A DNA stretch of 64,000 nt from Pleurodeles waltl (GCF_031143425.1 NC_090447.1:131459106-131523105), one strand, 5' to 3'; shown: positions 46,685 through 58,794, counted from the first letter of the stretch. A program made the numbers and translations. The notes: generated by a model not told the origin, from the sequence alone.

Positions 46685-49027
46685 AGAAATGAGGCACACA
46701 CTCAATGACTAACTCCATGCCAGTGGCTTTTCTATAGTAACAATATATTTTGTTACTTTATTACTACAATCAGAAGAACTTTGTTGAGGGTAAGTACAAT
46801 CGGAGGTAGGTATCAAACATATGTATCAAATGTGCTTTGTTTGTTTTTAGCAGATAAAGTAGTTTACAAATAAGTAGCAATTTTCTAGTTCAAAAGTTGA
46901 CAGTGTGCTTTTCATAAGAACCAATGAAGTCCTAGGGAAAGAAAAGCACTAGCATGATTTGAAGGTAAGTACTCGATTTACAGTTCCAGTCTCCAGGGGA
47001 TAGGATGTCCTTGGGTCAAGCTTCAAGTTGACCCAAAACATGCACCATCAGCAACACAGGGCTGGCCGGGTGCAGAGGTCAAACTTGGTGCTGGATTTAG
47101 AATGGGATCCTATGGAGATTGGGAGTCCTCAGAAGAGACCAACTAGCAGGTAACTATCCATTTCTTTGGGGAGCAGACCTGGGGGATTAGAGGAGCACCT
47201 GGGGGGCCACAGGTCTACACCAAACACAGAATCTCAGCAGCACAAGTGCGGCCGGGTGCAGGGTTCAAGTACAGAACTGGGTGCCCAATGCTTGTCAATA
47301 GGGGACACCGGGGGTCACAAAAGGTGCTGCAGACTGGCTCCAGGGCATTGGTTCTGGGAAACCGCAGGCTGGACAAGGAGGGGACCACCTGCTGAACATT
47401 GCTGGACCATTAGTTGGGTTCAAAGAGGCATTGGGGCTGTGGGTGCAGGGGTACCTTTAGGTGTCAGGAATCTTCGTTGAATCCAGTTGCGGTCTGGGGG
47501 TTCCTCTTGTTTCAGGCTGCAAGCATCATTGTGTTGGCCAGGAGGGGTCAACCCAGGGTGGACATAAGGTTGGAATCACCCAGGAATCTGCTCTGGACAG
47601 GTGGGTGACCTGGACTCGGTCCGTGGGCATCTGGTAAAGTGTGGGCAGGACTCGTGGATCCAGGGTGGTGCTGGAGACATTTTTTATGGTTTCTTTTGGA
47701 CAGAGCGGCTTGCCTCAGGAGTTCTTGGTCCTCTGCTGGTCAGGCAGTCCTCTGGGGATTTGGAGAGGTTGCTGGTTCTGCAGGAAGTGTTGCCTTTTTG
47801 TAGCAGGGCTTCTGAAGCTGCAGACAGGCTGGAATGGCTGGGGTCAAGTCAGTTGGTGTCTGGAGTCTTCTTTGCTGGGGTCGGCTTAGCAGTCCTTCTT
47901 CTTGCTTCTTGTCTTCTTGAGGTCACCAGGAATCTGGTGAGCTAGGTTCAGGGATGCCACTAAATACTAGATTTATGGGAGTTACCAGGGTCAGAGCGGT
48001 GGCTACACTTTCCCTGTGCTCACTCCATTTGGGGAGGGTGGTACATTCCTAACGCTTTTGGTCCCTGTCCTCCAAACCAAGATGGAGGATTCTGCAAGGA
48101 GTGGGGTCACTTCAGCTCTAGACACCTTAGGGGTGGTCCCAGATGAAGTGGTCACTCCTCCTTGTTTTTCCTAATTTTTCCTCCGGGCCTGCCGCCAAAA
48201 GTGGAACTTGGTCCGGGGGCGGGCATCTCCACTAGCTGGAGTGCCCTGGGGCAATGTAACTGGAGGCCTGAGCCTTTGAGGCTCACTGCCAAGTGTTGCA
48301 GTTTCTGCAGGGGAGAGGTGTGAAGCACCTCCACCCAGAGCAGGCTTTGTCCCTGTCCCTAGAGAGCACAAATGCTTTCACCCCATGGGGTCAGAAACTC
48401 ATCTTTTAGTGGAAGGCTGGTACAGACTGGTCAGCCTTACACTAAGGGGTTGGCTGTAATACAGGGGGCATCTCTAAGATGCCCTCTGCATGAATTTTAC
48501 AACAAATCCAATACTGGCATCATTGTGAGTTTATTGTGCTGAGAAGTTTGATACCAAACTTCCCAGTGAAGCCATTATGGAGTTGTGGAGTTCATAGTGA
48601 CAAACTCCCAGCCCTTGTGCATAATATGGCTGCACTGCACTTGCAGTGTCTAAAAATGGACTTAGACACTGTAGGGGCATATTGCTCATGGAGCTATGCC
48701 CTCACGTGTGGTATAGTGCACCTTGCCTTAGGGCTGTAAGGCCTGCTGGAGGGGTGTCTTACCTATGCCACAGGCAGAGGTTTGAGGGCATGGTAGTCTG
48801 AGATGGATTTAATGTCGACATTGCCTTTTCACCCCACTAACACACACAATCTGTAATGGTGGTGTGCATGTGTTTGGTGAGGGGTCCCTACGGGTGGCAC
48901 AATCCATGCTGCACCCATTAGGGACCCTCCCTGGTCACAGAGCCCTTGGTGCTACTGATACCTTTTACAAGGGAATTAGTTAAAAAATTGGGGGTGGGGT
49001 AACTGCAAAAAGGTTGAGTTTCCTACA
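45963..49027 (+). mobile_element. LTR-like non-coding element, family B
   Basis: Starts taaaggaagctggctctgta and ends gagtttcctaca. It is flanked by perfect 5-bp duplications aagga (45958-45962, 49028-49032). Terminal bases are near-inverse (taaagga / tcctaca) and end in CA. The interior shows no gag/pol motif. It resembles family A in organisation but not in sequence. It interrupts gag exactly between two zinc-knuckle residues. Confidence 0.82.
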
Positions 49028-49532
49028 AAGGACATCTAGCCAATAGACCAGTATGTTTTGCAAGATTTGCATTCTGCAAGAAATGTGGAAAAAAGGACAT
49101 TATACTTGTGTACACCGAGGAGTTAAACAACAAGGAATAGGTCAACTGATGGGAGAAGAGAAGTTTATTTTGAGTGTGAGGAATGATGGGTTAGTGTATG
49201 CGGATCCGATTGAGATGCAAAAATGTAAAATCATGGTGGGAGGTAAAAAAGTACCAGTATTAACGGACTCTGGCTCACCTTATACCATGATAGGTGATAA
49301 GAATTGGAAATCTATATCTGGGGAAGAAGAGATCAATTTACTTCCGTCAGACATAAATCCTGTAGGGTACGGAGGTGTGAAAATTGATGTGCTGGGATAT
49401 TCTGTGATGAACATCCAGTGTACTGATAAAGAGACAGTGGGGAAAGTCTATGATGCCATAACAGGAGGCAATCTTCTTGGTTGGAGACATCAGAGAGACA
49501 TGGGCATACGTCTTGATCCAAACTCTCAATAA
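49028..49532 (+). pseudogene. gypsy gag end and protease
   Basis: The frame restarts inside the zinc knuckle and reaches a second knuckle (KKGHYTC). Protease follows with the active-site block VLTDSGSPYTMIG (DSGSP; family DTG/DSG) near 49255-49290. It ends at a stop at 49532. The first stretch is shifted relative to the gag frame. Confidence 0.75.
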
Positions 49533-49535
49533 AAG

Positions 49536-50720
49536 TTGTTATTGATGAACAATGGAAAACAACCAAAGAAAATTAGTTCAGTATACCCAGAGGTGTTTGG
49601 TTATAAACGAGGTTTGTTGAAAAATTTTGAACATAAGATAATTCTAAAAAATTATGCTGTACCACACGTATCTAAAATGAGGAAGGTTCTTCTTATGATG
49701 ATGGTTCAGTTGAAATCAGAAATTTGGAAACTTAAAGAAAGAAATGTGATTGAGGAAATTGAGAGTTCAGAGTGGTTGGCTCCATAGCTTTGGAACCAAA
49801 GGATGGTGGTAAAAAGATTTGAATGTGTTTTGATTTGAGAGAGTTACCTAAACACACATGGATGGACAGATAACCACTACCAAATATTTCTGAAACTCTA
49901 GCCACTGTAAAGGATGAAAAAGTGTTTAGTGTAATGGATTTATCCTTCATTTATAACAAAGTAATGCTCCAACCTAAGTCTAGAACTTCAACACAATTTG
50001 TGACCCCATTGGGAACATTCAGATTTGTTAGGATGCCATCTTGTCTAGAATGGGCTGCTGCATGTTTCCAGAAAGTTATGAAGAAAGTCTTGAAAGGATT
50101 AGACAAGGTGTTATTTTTCCAGGATAATATATTGGTGTATGGAAACAATCAACAGGAGCATGATGATATATTGTGGAAAGTATTGGTAACATTACAAGAT
50201 ACTGGTCTAACTATAGAAAAAAAAAAATCAATTTAGACTAGCAATTGTAACTTATTTGGGACCCATACTTGCAGGTGAGGGGATATGTCCAAAGTAACAC
50301 TTGGCAAACATTATTGTAGAAGCTCCTGAACCTGAGAACAAAGATCATGTACGTTCAGTCCTGGGACTAGCGGAATTCTGTTCATAATTCCTACAGAATT
50401 TTGCTAGTATCTTTCAGCCATTGAGATCGTTACCAAAAAAGTGTGCCCATTTCAGTTGAACAGAGGAGTGTAACCAAGCTTTTAAAATCATAAAGAAAAC
50501 ATAGGGATTTTACCTGCCCTTGGACATTTTGATGTCAGTAGAAAAATGATTCTTTCAACTGATGCCAGCCTCAAGGGGTTAGGTGCAGTATTTTCTCAAA
50601 TGGTCAACAGTGACTTAAAAGTGGTGGCGTTTGCCTCTCGCTCATTGAAGGGAGCTGAAGAAAGCCATTGTGTGGTTGAGCGGGAGGCATTAGCAATGTA
50701 TTGGTAAATAAATCACTTCA
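49536..50720 (+). pseudogene. gypsy reverse transcriptase and RNase H, degenerate
   Basis: RT blocks appear in order: YPEVFGYKRGLLKNFEHKI (49580-49640), KLKERNVIEEIESSEWLAP (to 49787), VMDLSFIYNKVMLQP, FVTPLGTFRFVRMPS (49995-50040), and the catalytic position as FFQDNILVYG near 50115-50145, where gypsy elements have YxDD. RNase H follows with STDASLKGLGAVFSQ near 50553-50600 and FASRSLKGAEESH. Several frameshifts plus the altered catalytic box make it inactive. Confidence 0.85.
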
Positions 50721-52090
50721 ATTTGATTTGTGGGGTATACCCTTCACAGTACGTTCAGGTCACAAAGAGATATGGAAAATGTGTCCCCTAGAAATAAACG
50801 TTTGAATGAAGGTTTGTCAAGTTACAATTTCAGAGTAGAGTATGTGCCAGGATAAAAAAACTGCATGGCAGGCTGTTTGTCAAGGTTACTTATTGGCCAA
50901 AAAGAGAACTATTCTAAAATGTCTATGTGCTATAAGGAAAATATGGAGTGTTGGGTCTGTGAAACAGCTGTGGAAGATAAAGAATGGGAACTAGCCATTG
51001 TGAATGACCCAGAACTGTTAGATCTAGAGGAATACATTATGAAGGGTTGGCCAAATAAAGGAGAAGTATCTTCAACTTTGGACAATGTTTTCAGTGTTAG
51101 TGACATTGTTGAGAGAAAATATTTAGAGGAAGATAATGAGTACCCCTAACAACATTAAGGAGTAAACCTATGAACCTAGCTCACAAAGGACACTTGGGTA
51201 GAAATTTGACTAAGGCAAGGTTGCGAGAATGGTATTGGTGGCCAAGGATGGATCATAAGGTTGAGGAAGTGGAGAAGGATTGTTGGGACTGTGCAAATAA
51301 CGACAAGAACAAAAGAACTTACGTTGCACTGTTGTCTCCTATTGAGGTACCAAAAGAACTATGGTCTAAATTAGGCTTAGATATTGCTGGCTTCTTTGAC
51401 CTAATGGCTCTTGATTAATGCTTTATTATTCTATTGGTTGATTACACATCGAATTGTGTGGTCACAAAATATGCAGCTGCCGTGAATACAAGAATAGTAA
51501 TTTAATTTTTGAAGAAAGGATTTTCCAGAGAAGGTATACCAAAACCATAGTAATCAACAATGGAGTGCTTCAAGAAATTGGGGATTTTCTCAAAGGATTG
51601 TCCATTACACATTTCAAAACAGCTCTTAGCCTAGCAACAAGCATAAACAACATTGTAAAGAGGTGTGCACAACAAGCACTTTTGAATAAAAAGACTTTTA
51701 GAGAAGTGCTGAGGAAAACTTTGTGGGCCTATTGAGTAACTCCAAATAGTGTTACATCCATTTCACCTTTTGCTTCACTCAGAGGGAGGAAACCACATTG
51801 CAAGCTTAATCCTATCCTGTCTGGTAGAATATGAATACCAAACTAGATAGCCCATTCTGTAGAGAAGAAGTGAGTTTACAGAGGGTGAACCACCTAAACA
51901 AGTATAAGGCAAGATTCAATATCAAGAAGTGTGTGCAAGAAGTGTAATGGAAGGAAGGTGCCAAAGTGATGGTTAAAAGAGCTGGAATGATAATAGAGAG
52001 TTATTCAAAATTCATGGGACCTTTTGTTGTCATTCACATAAAGAGGAATGTGGCAGTTTTCGACTTGGGTGATGTTTGAAACATGTCTAG
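50721..52090 (+). pseudogene. gypsy integrase, degenerate
   Basis: A zinc-binding HHCC-type domain (LAHKGHLGRNLTKARL, WYWWPRMDHKVEEVE, CWDCANN) lies at 51170-51330. The core starts LGLDIAGFF (first catalytic Asp) and continues in shifted frames (LLVDYTSN, then ~51540-51735). A GPY/F-type module (YSKFMGPFVVIH) lies near 52005-52035. Broken by frame changes and stops. Confidence 0.8.
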
Positions 52091-52510
52091 GTTAACAAAA
52101 GTAATTTATTCAAAACATCCAGAGGTGGGATTAGACAAACCTGATATTGATAGTTTGCATGTAAATTGTCAAGTAATAGAGAGAGATTCAAACCTTACTG
52201 GCATAAAGAGTATGTAATGGATGGGACATCAGACATAAAATAGTAAGGAAATGTGTAAATTGTTATTCTGCTATTTTCAGTTAACAATATTTACCAGTTT
52301 ATTTTTAGGACTTTGGGAAGAATGATATGTTCTTATTTCTCTCCAAATGGTTCATTATGTTGTCCCTTTCAGAGTATTAGTTTGATTCTAAAAACAACAT
52401 ATTTTTTCTTTTGCTTAGTGGTGTACTCTACATGTTATTATAATCCTAATATTTAACTTATAATAGAAGTATTGTATGGATATTTCTTTTCATTGTAATG
52501 GGGAAAGATG
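52091..52510 (+). other. gypsy 3' non-coding region with polypurine tract
   Basis: AT-rich, no frame. aatggggaaagatg immediately precedes the LTR at 52511 and fits a polypurine tract for plus-strand priming. Confidence 0.6.
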
Positions 52511-52734
52511 TGCTATGTTAAACCTAGAGTGGGTATGGGGTTCATATGGAATAAGAGTGATGTCAGTGTTTGAGTCACCACATTCCATGCTTTGCTGTGA
52601 CCAATGTAAAGGTCTGTGACAGTTGTCTGGTCAGTTTAAAATTGTTGCCACTCTAACAGGTTGGTGGTTAGGTGTTTGCTTAAATAAAGCTTCAACAAAC
52701 CATTGACAAGTAGTTGCTTTTAATGGACTTAACA
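52511..52734 (+). repeat. gypsy 3' LTR
   Basis: Starts tgctatgttaaacctagag and ends cttaaca, so TG...CA. Parallel to 35067-35290. A hairpin (agaagtgta aatc tacacttct) follows at 52734-52755. Confidence 0.82.
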
Positions 52735-53173
52735 GAAGTGTAAATCTACACTTCTGGGTAACTTCACACTTGTAAATGGTGACAAGCCAAAGTTACTCAA
52801 AAGTATAAAAATAAACACACTTGGGTAGGTTGATTTCTCATTGTGAATAGCCCCCGCTATTTCCTCCAGCTGCCAGAAGACAAATCCAAAGGCAAAACAG
52901 TGCAGGGTAAAGCCATGGAGTAAGACTAGCCGCAAAAATATTTTTCTCACATTTTTCCCCAGTGCATGGAGCAAAACTTACCTATGGGGCAAAAAACAAC
53001 CAGATAAGATAGGAACCGCTAATTGTATTTCCTAGGGTGATTTTGTTACCTATTTCTCCATCACATTCTGAATGAGGATGTTAGTGTGTTTTCCTTTGTA
53101 AATCATTAAAACATTGGGCACCACGTGAGAATGCTTGAGCATTTTTAGACAACAGAAAAGAACATACCTAGAT
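52735..53173. other. no recognised gene or element
   Basis: Flanking sequence between the gypsy LTR and the next MITE. An 81-codon minus frame (52974-52729) shows a hydrophobic stretch but no domain and overlaps the LTR end. Confidence 0.4.
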
Positions 53174-53176
53174 TAA

Positions 53177-53757
53177 GGCCCTCATTACGAGTGTGGCGGT
53201 CTGAGGACCACCACACTTATGGTGACGGTCGGACTGCCACACTCCAGGCGCTCCAACCCCCACATTATAACCCTGGCAGGTGGACCCGTCTAAAGACTGC
53301 CTTCCCCGCCAGGAACATGGTTCCTGATGTGGTGACAGTGGCCTGAGTTGTACTTAACCAGGGCAGTACTGAAGTCTGTGCCACCTGGCTGATTACAACT
53401 CAGCTGTCTGCCAGCCTTTTCATGGCAGGGACCTCGCTATGGAAAGGCTGGCCGGAAGCCAGTGCCCAGGCCACAGGGATGCCCCTGCACTGCCAATGGC
53501 CTGGGAAGTGCAGGGACTCCTCTGCCCAGCACCGTCAGAGTGTGCACTGTCTACTTTGCAGAGAGTGCGTATTTCAAGAGCGCTGGAGTGCTACAATATA
53601 GGCCTCAGCTCCCTTAGGGGAGCCAAGAACAAAATCGTAGCACTGCCTGGTGGGAACATTGCAATACATTTGGGGGGATGTCACCACCATGGCGGTGGCT
53701 CCTCCCCGTGAGTTTGGCGGTCCCTCTGTGGGACCGCTAAACTCCTAATGAGGTCCT
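53177..53757. mobile_element. MITE, ggccctcattacgag type
   Basis: Inverted ends ggccctcatta and taatgaggtcc, with flanks taa and tta. The interior shares cattgtagc-free GC-rich hairpin text with 23875, 61303 and 63671 (cactgcc.atggcctgggaagtgcaggga). The left ~80 bases match 63671 onward closely (gagtgtggcg, ggtgacggtcgga). Confidence 0.78.
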
Positions 53758-53760
53758 TAG

Positions 53761-54574
53761 GGCCATATTTATGGAAGGTTAGCTTCACCTTAGCATCATT
53801 TATTTTGACACTAAAGTGGCGCTAACTGAACTCCATATTTATATTTTGGTGCTAGACGCCTCTAGTGTCAAAATATTGGAGTTAGCGCCATTTGTAGGAA
53901 GCGCCAACCCACCTTGCGCCAATGAGGTGCAAGGTAGGCATTCCCTTCCTAAAAATTTTGTTATTTAACTCCTGATGCTGAAACAACGCACAAAAAGGGG
54001 GTAGACCCAAATAATGGTGCTAAGCCCGATTAGCGCCATTATTTAACACCTGGTCAGATCAGGCGTTAATGTGCTGGTAGGCCCATTTCCATGGGGAAAA
54101 ACATGGAATGGGCACAAAGATGCCCACCACAACCCCCAGCATTACCACTACCCACACCACAGGGACACAAGAGGAGGAGGGAACCCATCCCAGGTAAGTT
54201 GCAGGTAAGTGCATGTGTGTTTTCTGCCACTGGGGGCCCCTTACATGGCACTGGGTATGTTGGGCTTGCCCGGGAGAAACCGGTCCCCTGTGGTGGGCAT
54301 AGGGGCAGTGGTTAGACTGGAGCCATTTTTTGAATGCTTGTGCATCAAAAAATGATCTAGGCTGACTAGCAGCAGATATTTTACCGCTCATCAGCCTACT
54401 GTCATTTTTGACCCACTAGTGCCATTTCCCCTAACGCCATCCATCACACCTAGCTTCTTTTTTTGAGACGCTAGCCATTCTTTAGCACCATCATGCGTCA
54501 TTTCATAAATATGGACCAAGAATGGCATTAGGGAATGGCATTAGCCCACATTAAATTGTTCATAAATATGGGCC
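53761..54574. mobile_element. MITE, gggccatattta type, 814 bp
   Basis: Inverted ends gggccatatttatg and cataaatatgggcc, with tta duplicated exactly (53758-53760, 54575-54577). It begins in the right-hand target triplet of the neighbouring MITE. The inside has further inverted segments built on tagcgccatt. Confidence 0.85.
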
Positions 54575-54577
54575 TTA

Positions 54578-56134
54578 GTGTATGTGCCTAATTTATTTCA
54601 GGAAAGAGCTAATTTTTTGGGCTGGTAATCTTCCCTAATTTAATTTCTGCCATTTCACTTTAAACGTTTTATGAGAAGTGCCTCAGATTACCAGGCATAC
54701 AATAATTTAAATTTTGTTCAGGTAAAAATCCCGTTTTTGGCCATTGCAACAATGTGGCAAACAAACAGAACAAGAGCAACTGTTGTTCACTTCACATAAG
54801 ATAGGACTCTATTTTTTAGCATGAAGTGCGTCGTCGTGTCCAAAATAAATGCGAGGGTGCATTTTGCACTAAAACAGCACACAATGCCATACCGGAATTC
54901 CATATAAAAAAGCATTGTTTATTTTGCATGGCATATAATAATGGAAGTTCTCTATTTCCATGTATGCACTTTTTTTGCAGACAAACTAACTGAGGCAGTG
55001 ACCCGGCTGAAGACATTTTACCCAGATTATTTGCTTTAAAAAACAGATGCAAGCAAGGGAGCATTTTTCTTGAGAAAGGCAAATATGAATCACAAATTTA
55101 AGCAGACAGTCTATTTGTATGTGTATGTGTCTCATATGTGTGCATAAGGTATGCAACGGATGCATACATACTCAAGTACTTTTTTTCTTTGTGATTAAAA
55201 CAGTAGGTGCATACAGTGTAATAATGTTAATGGAGCCGAGTGGGTGGGATGTATCTGTAGGCGCCCCTCAGAAATCGATAAGATTTAGAGTACTCTCATG
55301 CATTTTGAAATTCATCTGCTAGACATATCTAAGCAACCATATTTCACCTGAATGGACAGGATGTCAAACACCAGAAAATGTGTGAATTTCGTCTGTCACT
55401 GGAGTATTTAAAAGATTTTTGTAAGAAGGTTTGGCGTGTTTGTGAAAGGGAATTTTCCAAGAATAGGTGATTAAAGATGAAAATCATCACACAGTTTCCC
55501 TAACCAGAGTTTGCATACTAAGCAGCCATATGTTCGAAAATGGGGCAAGGCGTGCGTTGATGCGAAGACCACATTACATCCCTTTTGATAAGGAGCCATG
55601 CTTATTTTAAATGTTGGTATCACAGACATTAACTTTCACTGAAGGCAGTATCAGCTGTCTGTTAAGACAGCACGTATCATCCGTACATCTAAAAGATAAA
55701 TAACGAAATATGTAAAGAGCAATTGCCTTTCGTGCGCATGCTCATGACTTCTCCTTAGTTGGATGGGCTGCCAATCAATTGTAGGGAACATTAAGAATTA
55801 AAACATCCCTTTTGTTTTCCCAGTAAATGTTACTAATGGGATCAAGAAATCATTTTGCTGAACTGCAACGTGACTTGTGGCCTGAATGGGAAGCGCAGAA
55901 TGTGTCCTCTGGTGTACTTCCTTTATTGGTACAATGACATTTTAATTGCCGATTTATGGATTTACTGATTGCCGTTTGGACGCCTAACACAAAGGCGTGT
56001 TGCTATTCTGTAAATTAAGCCTTCATTTGTTTTACGTCGCTGTCATGATAGGATGGTGTTAGATTTACGGCTACTTTCTTGCAAAGTAAAAATGCTGAGC
56101 CAGGTTTTCTTCAAGCTGAATCAAACATACTGTT
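54578..56134. other. no recognised gene or element
   Basis: AT-rich sequence with short open frames only and no recognised repeat partner in the window. Confidence 0.4.
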
Positions 56135-56183
56135 CCTTTGTCAAAAGTATCTACTATAGCATAGTAGATACTTTTGACAAAGG
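56135..56183. repeat. perfect hairpin, 23-bp arms
   Basis: Arms 56135-56157 and 56161-56183 are exact reverse complements around agc. No TIR element could be defined around it. Confidence 0.95.
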
Positions 56184-56312
56184 GACATAATGTAGCTATG
56201 TTATAGTTTGCAGTGTATGTCATTTAAGTTCACCGCTTTCAATGCAAACTTAGTTTTCTGTCATAGCACGCCTTAACGCTAATGCAGTCTGTTATCAAAT
56301 GGGTCGCCTCTT

Positions 56313-56314
56313 AA

Positions 56315-56365
<51 letters not shown>
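56313..56365. repeat. (AAT)n microsatellite
   Basis: About 17 uninterrupted AAT units. Confidence 0.97.
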
Positions 56366-56366
<1 letters not shown>

Positions 56367-56739
56367 TCAATTAGCAATGACTAGAAATAATACGGAACAA
56401 TGTGTACTTTATTAATAACAGTTTATATTTTTGCTTCTTATTAACAATACTATACATTTTAAGCAAGAGCAGATAAAATGTTAATATGCCCTACCATACC
56501 AAACCTAAAATAAAATACCTAACCTACCATACTAATCTGCAACGCCTAGCTTATCTACTTAACCTACTATCCCTAACCGCTCATTCACATGCACATATCA
56601 CACCTATCTATCCAAAAATACCTAACCTATCATTCCAACATGCATTTCTACCATAACTAACTACCATACCTACCAAACTGTCATACTGCCATACCATACC
56701 TGAACTTATAGATATATAAATATATCATAAAAAGGTGTG

Positions 56740-56787
<48 letters not shown>

Positions 56788-57058
56788 TGCATATATAATG
56801 TGTTGTTAGTCCCTCTGCAAAAGAAATACCTTTGCTATAAAAAAAGTTAGTACTTCTGCAAAATAAATACCTTTGCCATCACCTGCTGCTGAGCTGCCAA
56901 ACTCTTTCCCAATTGACGAGAGGTTTGCTTGATGTGACACACGCAGACGGGCATGTTGTGCAAGCACCGCCTGTCGTTCTGGAGCACGCTGGCACAACAA
57001 CCTGCAAAGCCAAAGCAAAATATAAATATCATTATATATATATATATATATATATATA

Positions 57059-57109
<51 letters not shown>

Positions 57110-57133
57110 ATATATATATATATATATAAAACT
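56366..57133. repeat. simple repeats: cctaacc-like, (TG)n, (TA)n
   Basis: 56500-56700 is a loose array of cctaacctaccata variants. 56738-56800 holds TA and TG repeats. 57034-57130 is almost pure TA. The 79-codon frame through the TA block is low-complexity and not a gene. Confidence 0.85.
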
Positions 57134-57720
57134 TAGTGACAGCCGCCCCTAGATAGTTATAGTTAGGACTGTTATTGTTTGGCTAATAACTTTGGTGCCG
57201 CTTGACAAATCTTCACAAAATTTTCCAAGACAATATGACACGCACTTGAGCTACTGTCTCGAAAGTTTTGGGGTGATCCATCCAGGGGCTGAGAAAAAAG
57301 GGGGGGTCTCAAAACACTTTTTTCCTATTCATTTTTCCATAGGAAAAACTGAACAGCGATAGCGTGGAAACTACTTGATGGACTTACACCAAATGTGGCA
57401 GGAAGGTAATTCCTGGTCCAGAAAGCAACCTTTTTTTGTTCTGATGTACATCCGTTCAGTAGTTATTGAGAAATTAAGGGGAAAACAAATTTGTATATAT
57501 AGGGACAAGTCAGATTTGCTACCCCTCCTGACTTCGTGCTGAGATCTGATTGGCTGTCAACACTTTAACCAGGAAGTGTTAGCAGCCATCCTGGGACTTG
57601 GCAGCTGAGTTCCAGAAAAAAATGTAAAAAAAAAGAAAAAGGACCAGGGCACAGACACCCTGAACCCTTAGGTCTGGTGGAGGGGTCCCAGAGGGACCCC
57701 CCAACCCCACGGATAAAAAA
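57134..57720. repeat. unclassified dispersed repeat, copy 1
   Basis: Shares with 62893-63560, in the same orientation and order: tagttaggac, aatcttcacaaaa, aaagttttggggtg, acaccaaatgtggcagg, agtagttattgagaaattaa, tttgtatatataggg, gattggctg. Non-coding; no terminal repeats identified. Confidence 0.8.
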
Positions 57721-57782
57721 CAGGGAAAAAAAAAATGAACAGCACTCTCTCTCTCTCTATATATATATTTATATATATATTC

Positions 57783-58792
57783 ACAAACAAATTGGTCCTC
57801 TCACAGAGTGCTCGACAGCTGTAGCCTGCGTAAGAAATGGACCAATTCCCTGTAATATCTCCTCAACAAACGAAATGAAGTGAGGCACTTCAGGAGGTCC
57901 AATATTCCTTTTTAATGAAATTAAAATCAACAAACAACCATCACCAACGCATTTCAACCTCCAAGGTCTTGATCATGGTTGGTGAGTGCATTTTCTATTT
58001 CCAATAAATAAACTATCCCAACACAAGCCTTTATGTAGCATTATCGGACATGTAGTTTAAAAGAAAACAATGAAAAGTGAAATGAAACCAATCCCCAAGT
58101 GCACACCATTTTGCTAATAAACATTACAGTTCAAATGTATTGAAGGTCTGGTAATAATAGGGATAATGAATTAATTGTATATTCTTACATTATAAACAAG
58201 TGTAGCAAATCTCATGATTTCAATAGACTGATATTGTTAAGCATGGTGATTAATATTCTTTTCTCTATTTACTATCTTGTCAGTTTTGAGGCTCTTCCAT
58301 ATTAAACTCATATGGATTACTATCCTCATAAGCAAACGGAGCGTGGCTATTAAAAAGCATATATTGGGAATAGTTCTCATTTACTGAAGGTTGTTCAGAA
58401 TAAACAAATACTACCCCACATGTTGACAAATGTCATTTCAATATAACCATTTTTATGGGTGAGTATATTAAGCATTATACTTCTACAGTTTCACAGGTGA
58501 CAGTGAGATTTTTCGACCTTATTGATCCCATATGGTATCTTTGTTTTGAGTCCTATGATAAATCTCGACTCCACTCATCTCAATTGCAACATGCTATCTC
58601 CCCCCCTCTCATGTTTCTTCACAGATGCTATTCTATAATACCTCATGAGTAACCAGTCATCCCCATTGTGGCACTGCAAATGTCTTGTCATAGCAAAATT
58701 AAGATCTCCATTTTGTTCCGCCCTTATATGTTCTAGAATCCACTTTTTTAGGGGGCAGATTGTACTCCCCACGTACTGCCCGGCTGCAATCT
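57783..58792 (-). pseudogene. Penelope-like element remnant with GIY-YIG endonuclease
   Basis: The minus-strand frame from about 58790 reads QYVGSTICPLKKWILEHIRA, the GIY-YIG core in the Penelope form (YVGkT...R..EH). It continues MTRHLQCHNGDDW and RYYRIASVKKHERGGD. After a stop, a shifted frame gives RFIIGLKTKIPYGINK (family pattern W...L.t..P.GlN). The reverse transcriptase part is absent: a MITE abuts at 58795. The 3' side (57783-58450) is non-coding and carries the motif at 57945-57980. Confidence 0.78.
57945..57980 (-). ncRNA. degenerate hammerhead-like motif of a Penelope element
   Basis: Minus strand: TGATCAAG, then ACCT-tgg-AGGT hairpin, then TGAAATGCGTTGG. A hammerhead core is CUGANGA-stem II-GAAA. 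Stem II and GAAA are present, but one core G is replaced. Penelope-like elements are known to carry such ribozymes. Confidence 0.45.
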
Positions 58793-58794
58793 TA

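Larger units (their letters stand above)
35067..52734 (+). mobile_element. Ty3/Gypsy provirus expanded by three nested insertions
   Basis: Two related LTRs (35067-35290, 52511-52734) bracket a gag-protease-RT-RNase H-integrase order on the plus strand. The outer flanks are gacgt (35062-35066) and gaagt (52735-52739), a 5-bp duplication with one mismatch. A PBS-like tggtgatgag follows the left LTR and a purine tract (ggggaaaga) precedes the right one. The internal region is interrupted by elements at 35963-36504, 36590-44925 and 45963-49027. Without them and one ~550-bp duplication, about 5 kb remains, a normal gypsy size. The alternative is a solo LTR plus a separate 5'-truncated gypsy copy. 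Confidence 0.65.

Noticed and set aside
56913..57152. 79-codon frame rich in Tyr-Ile
   Set aside because: It is the translation of a TA microsatellite.
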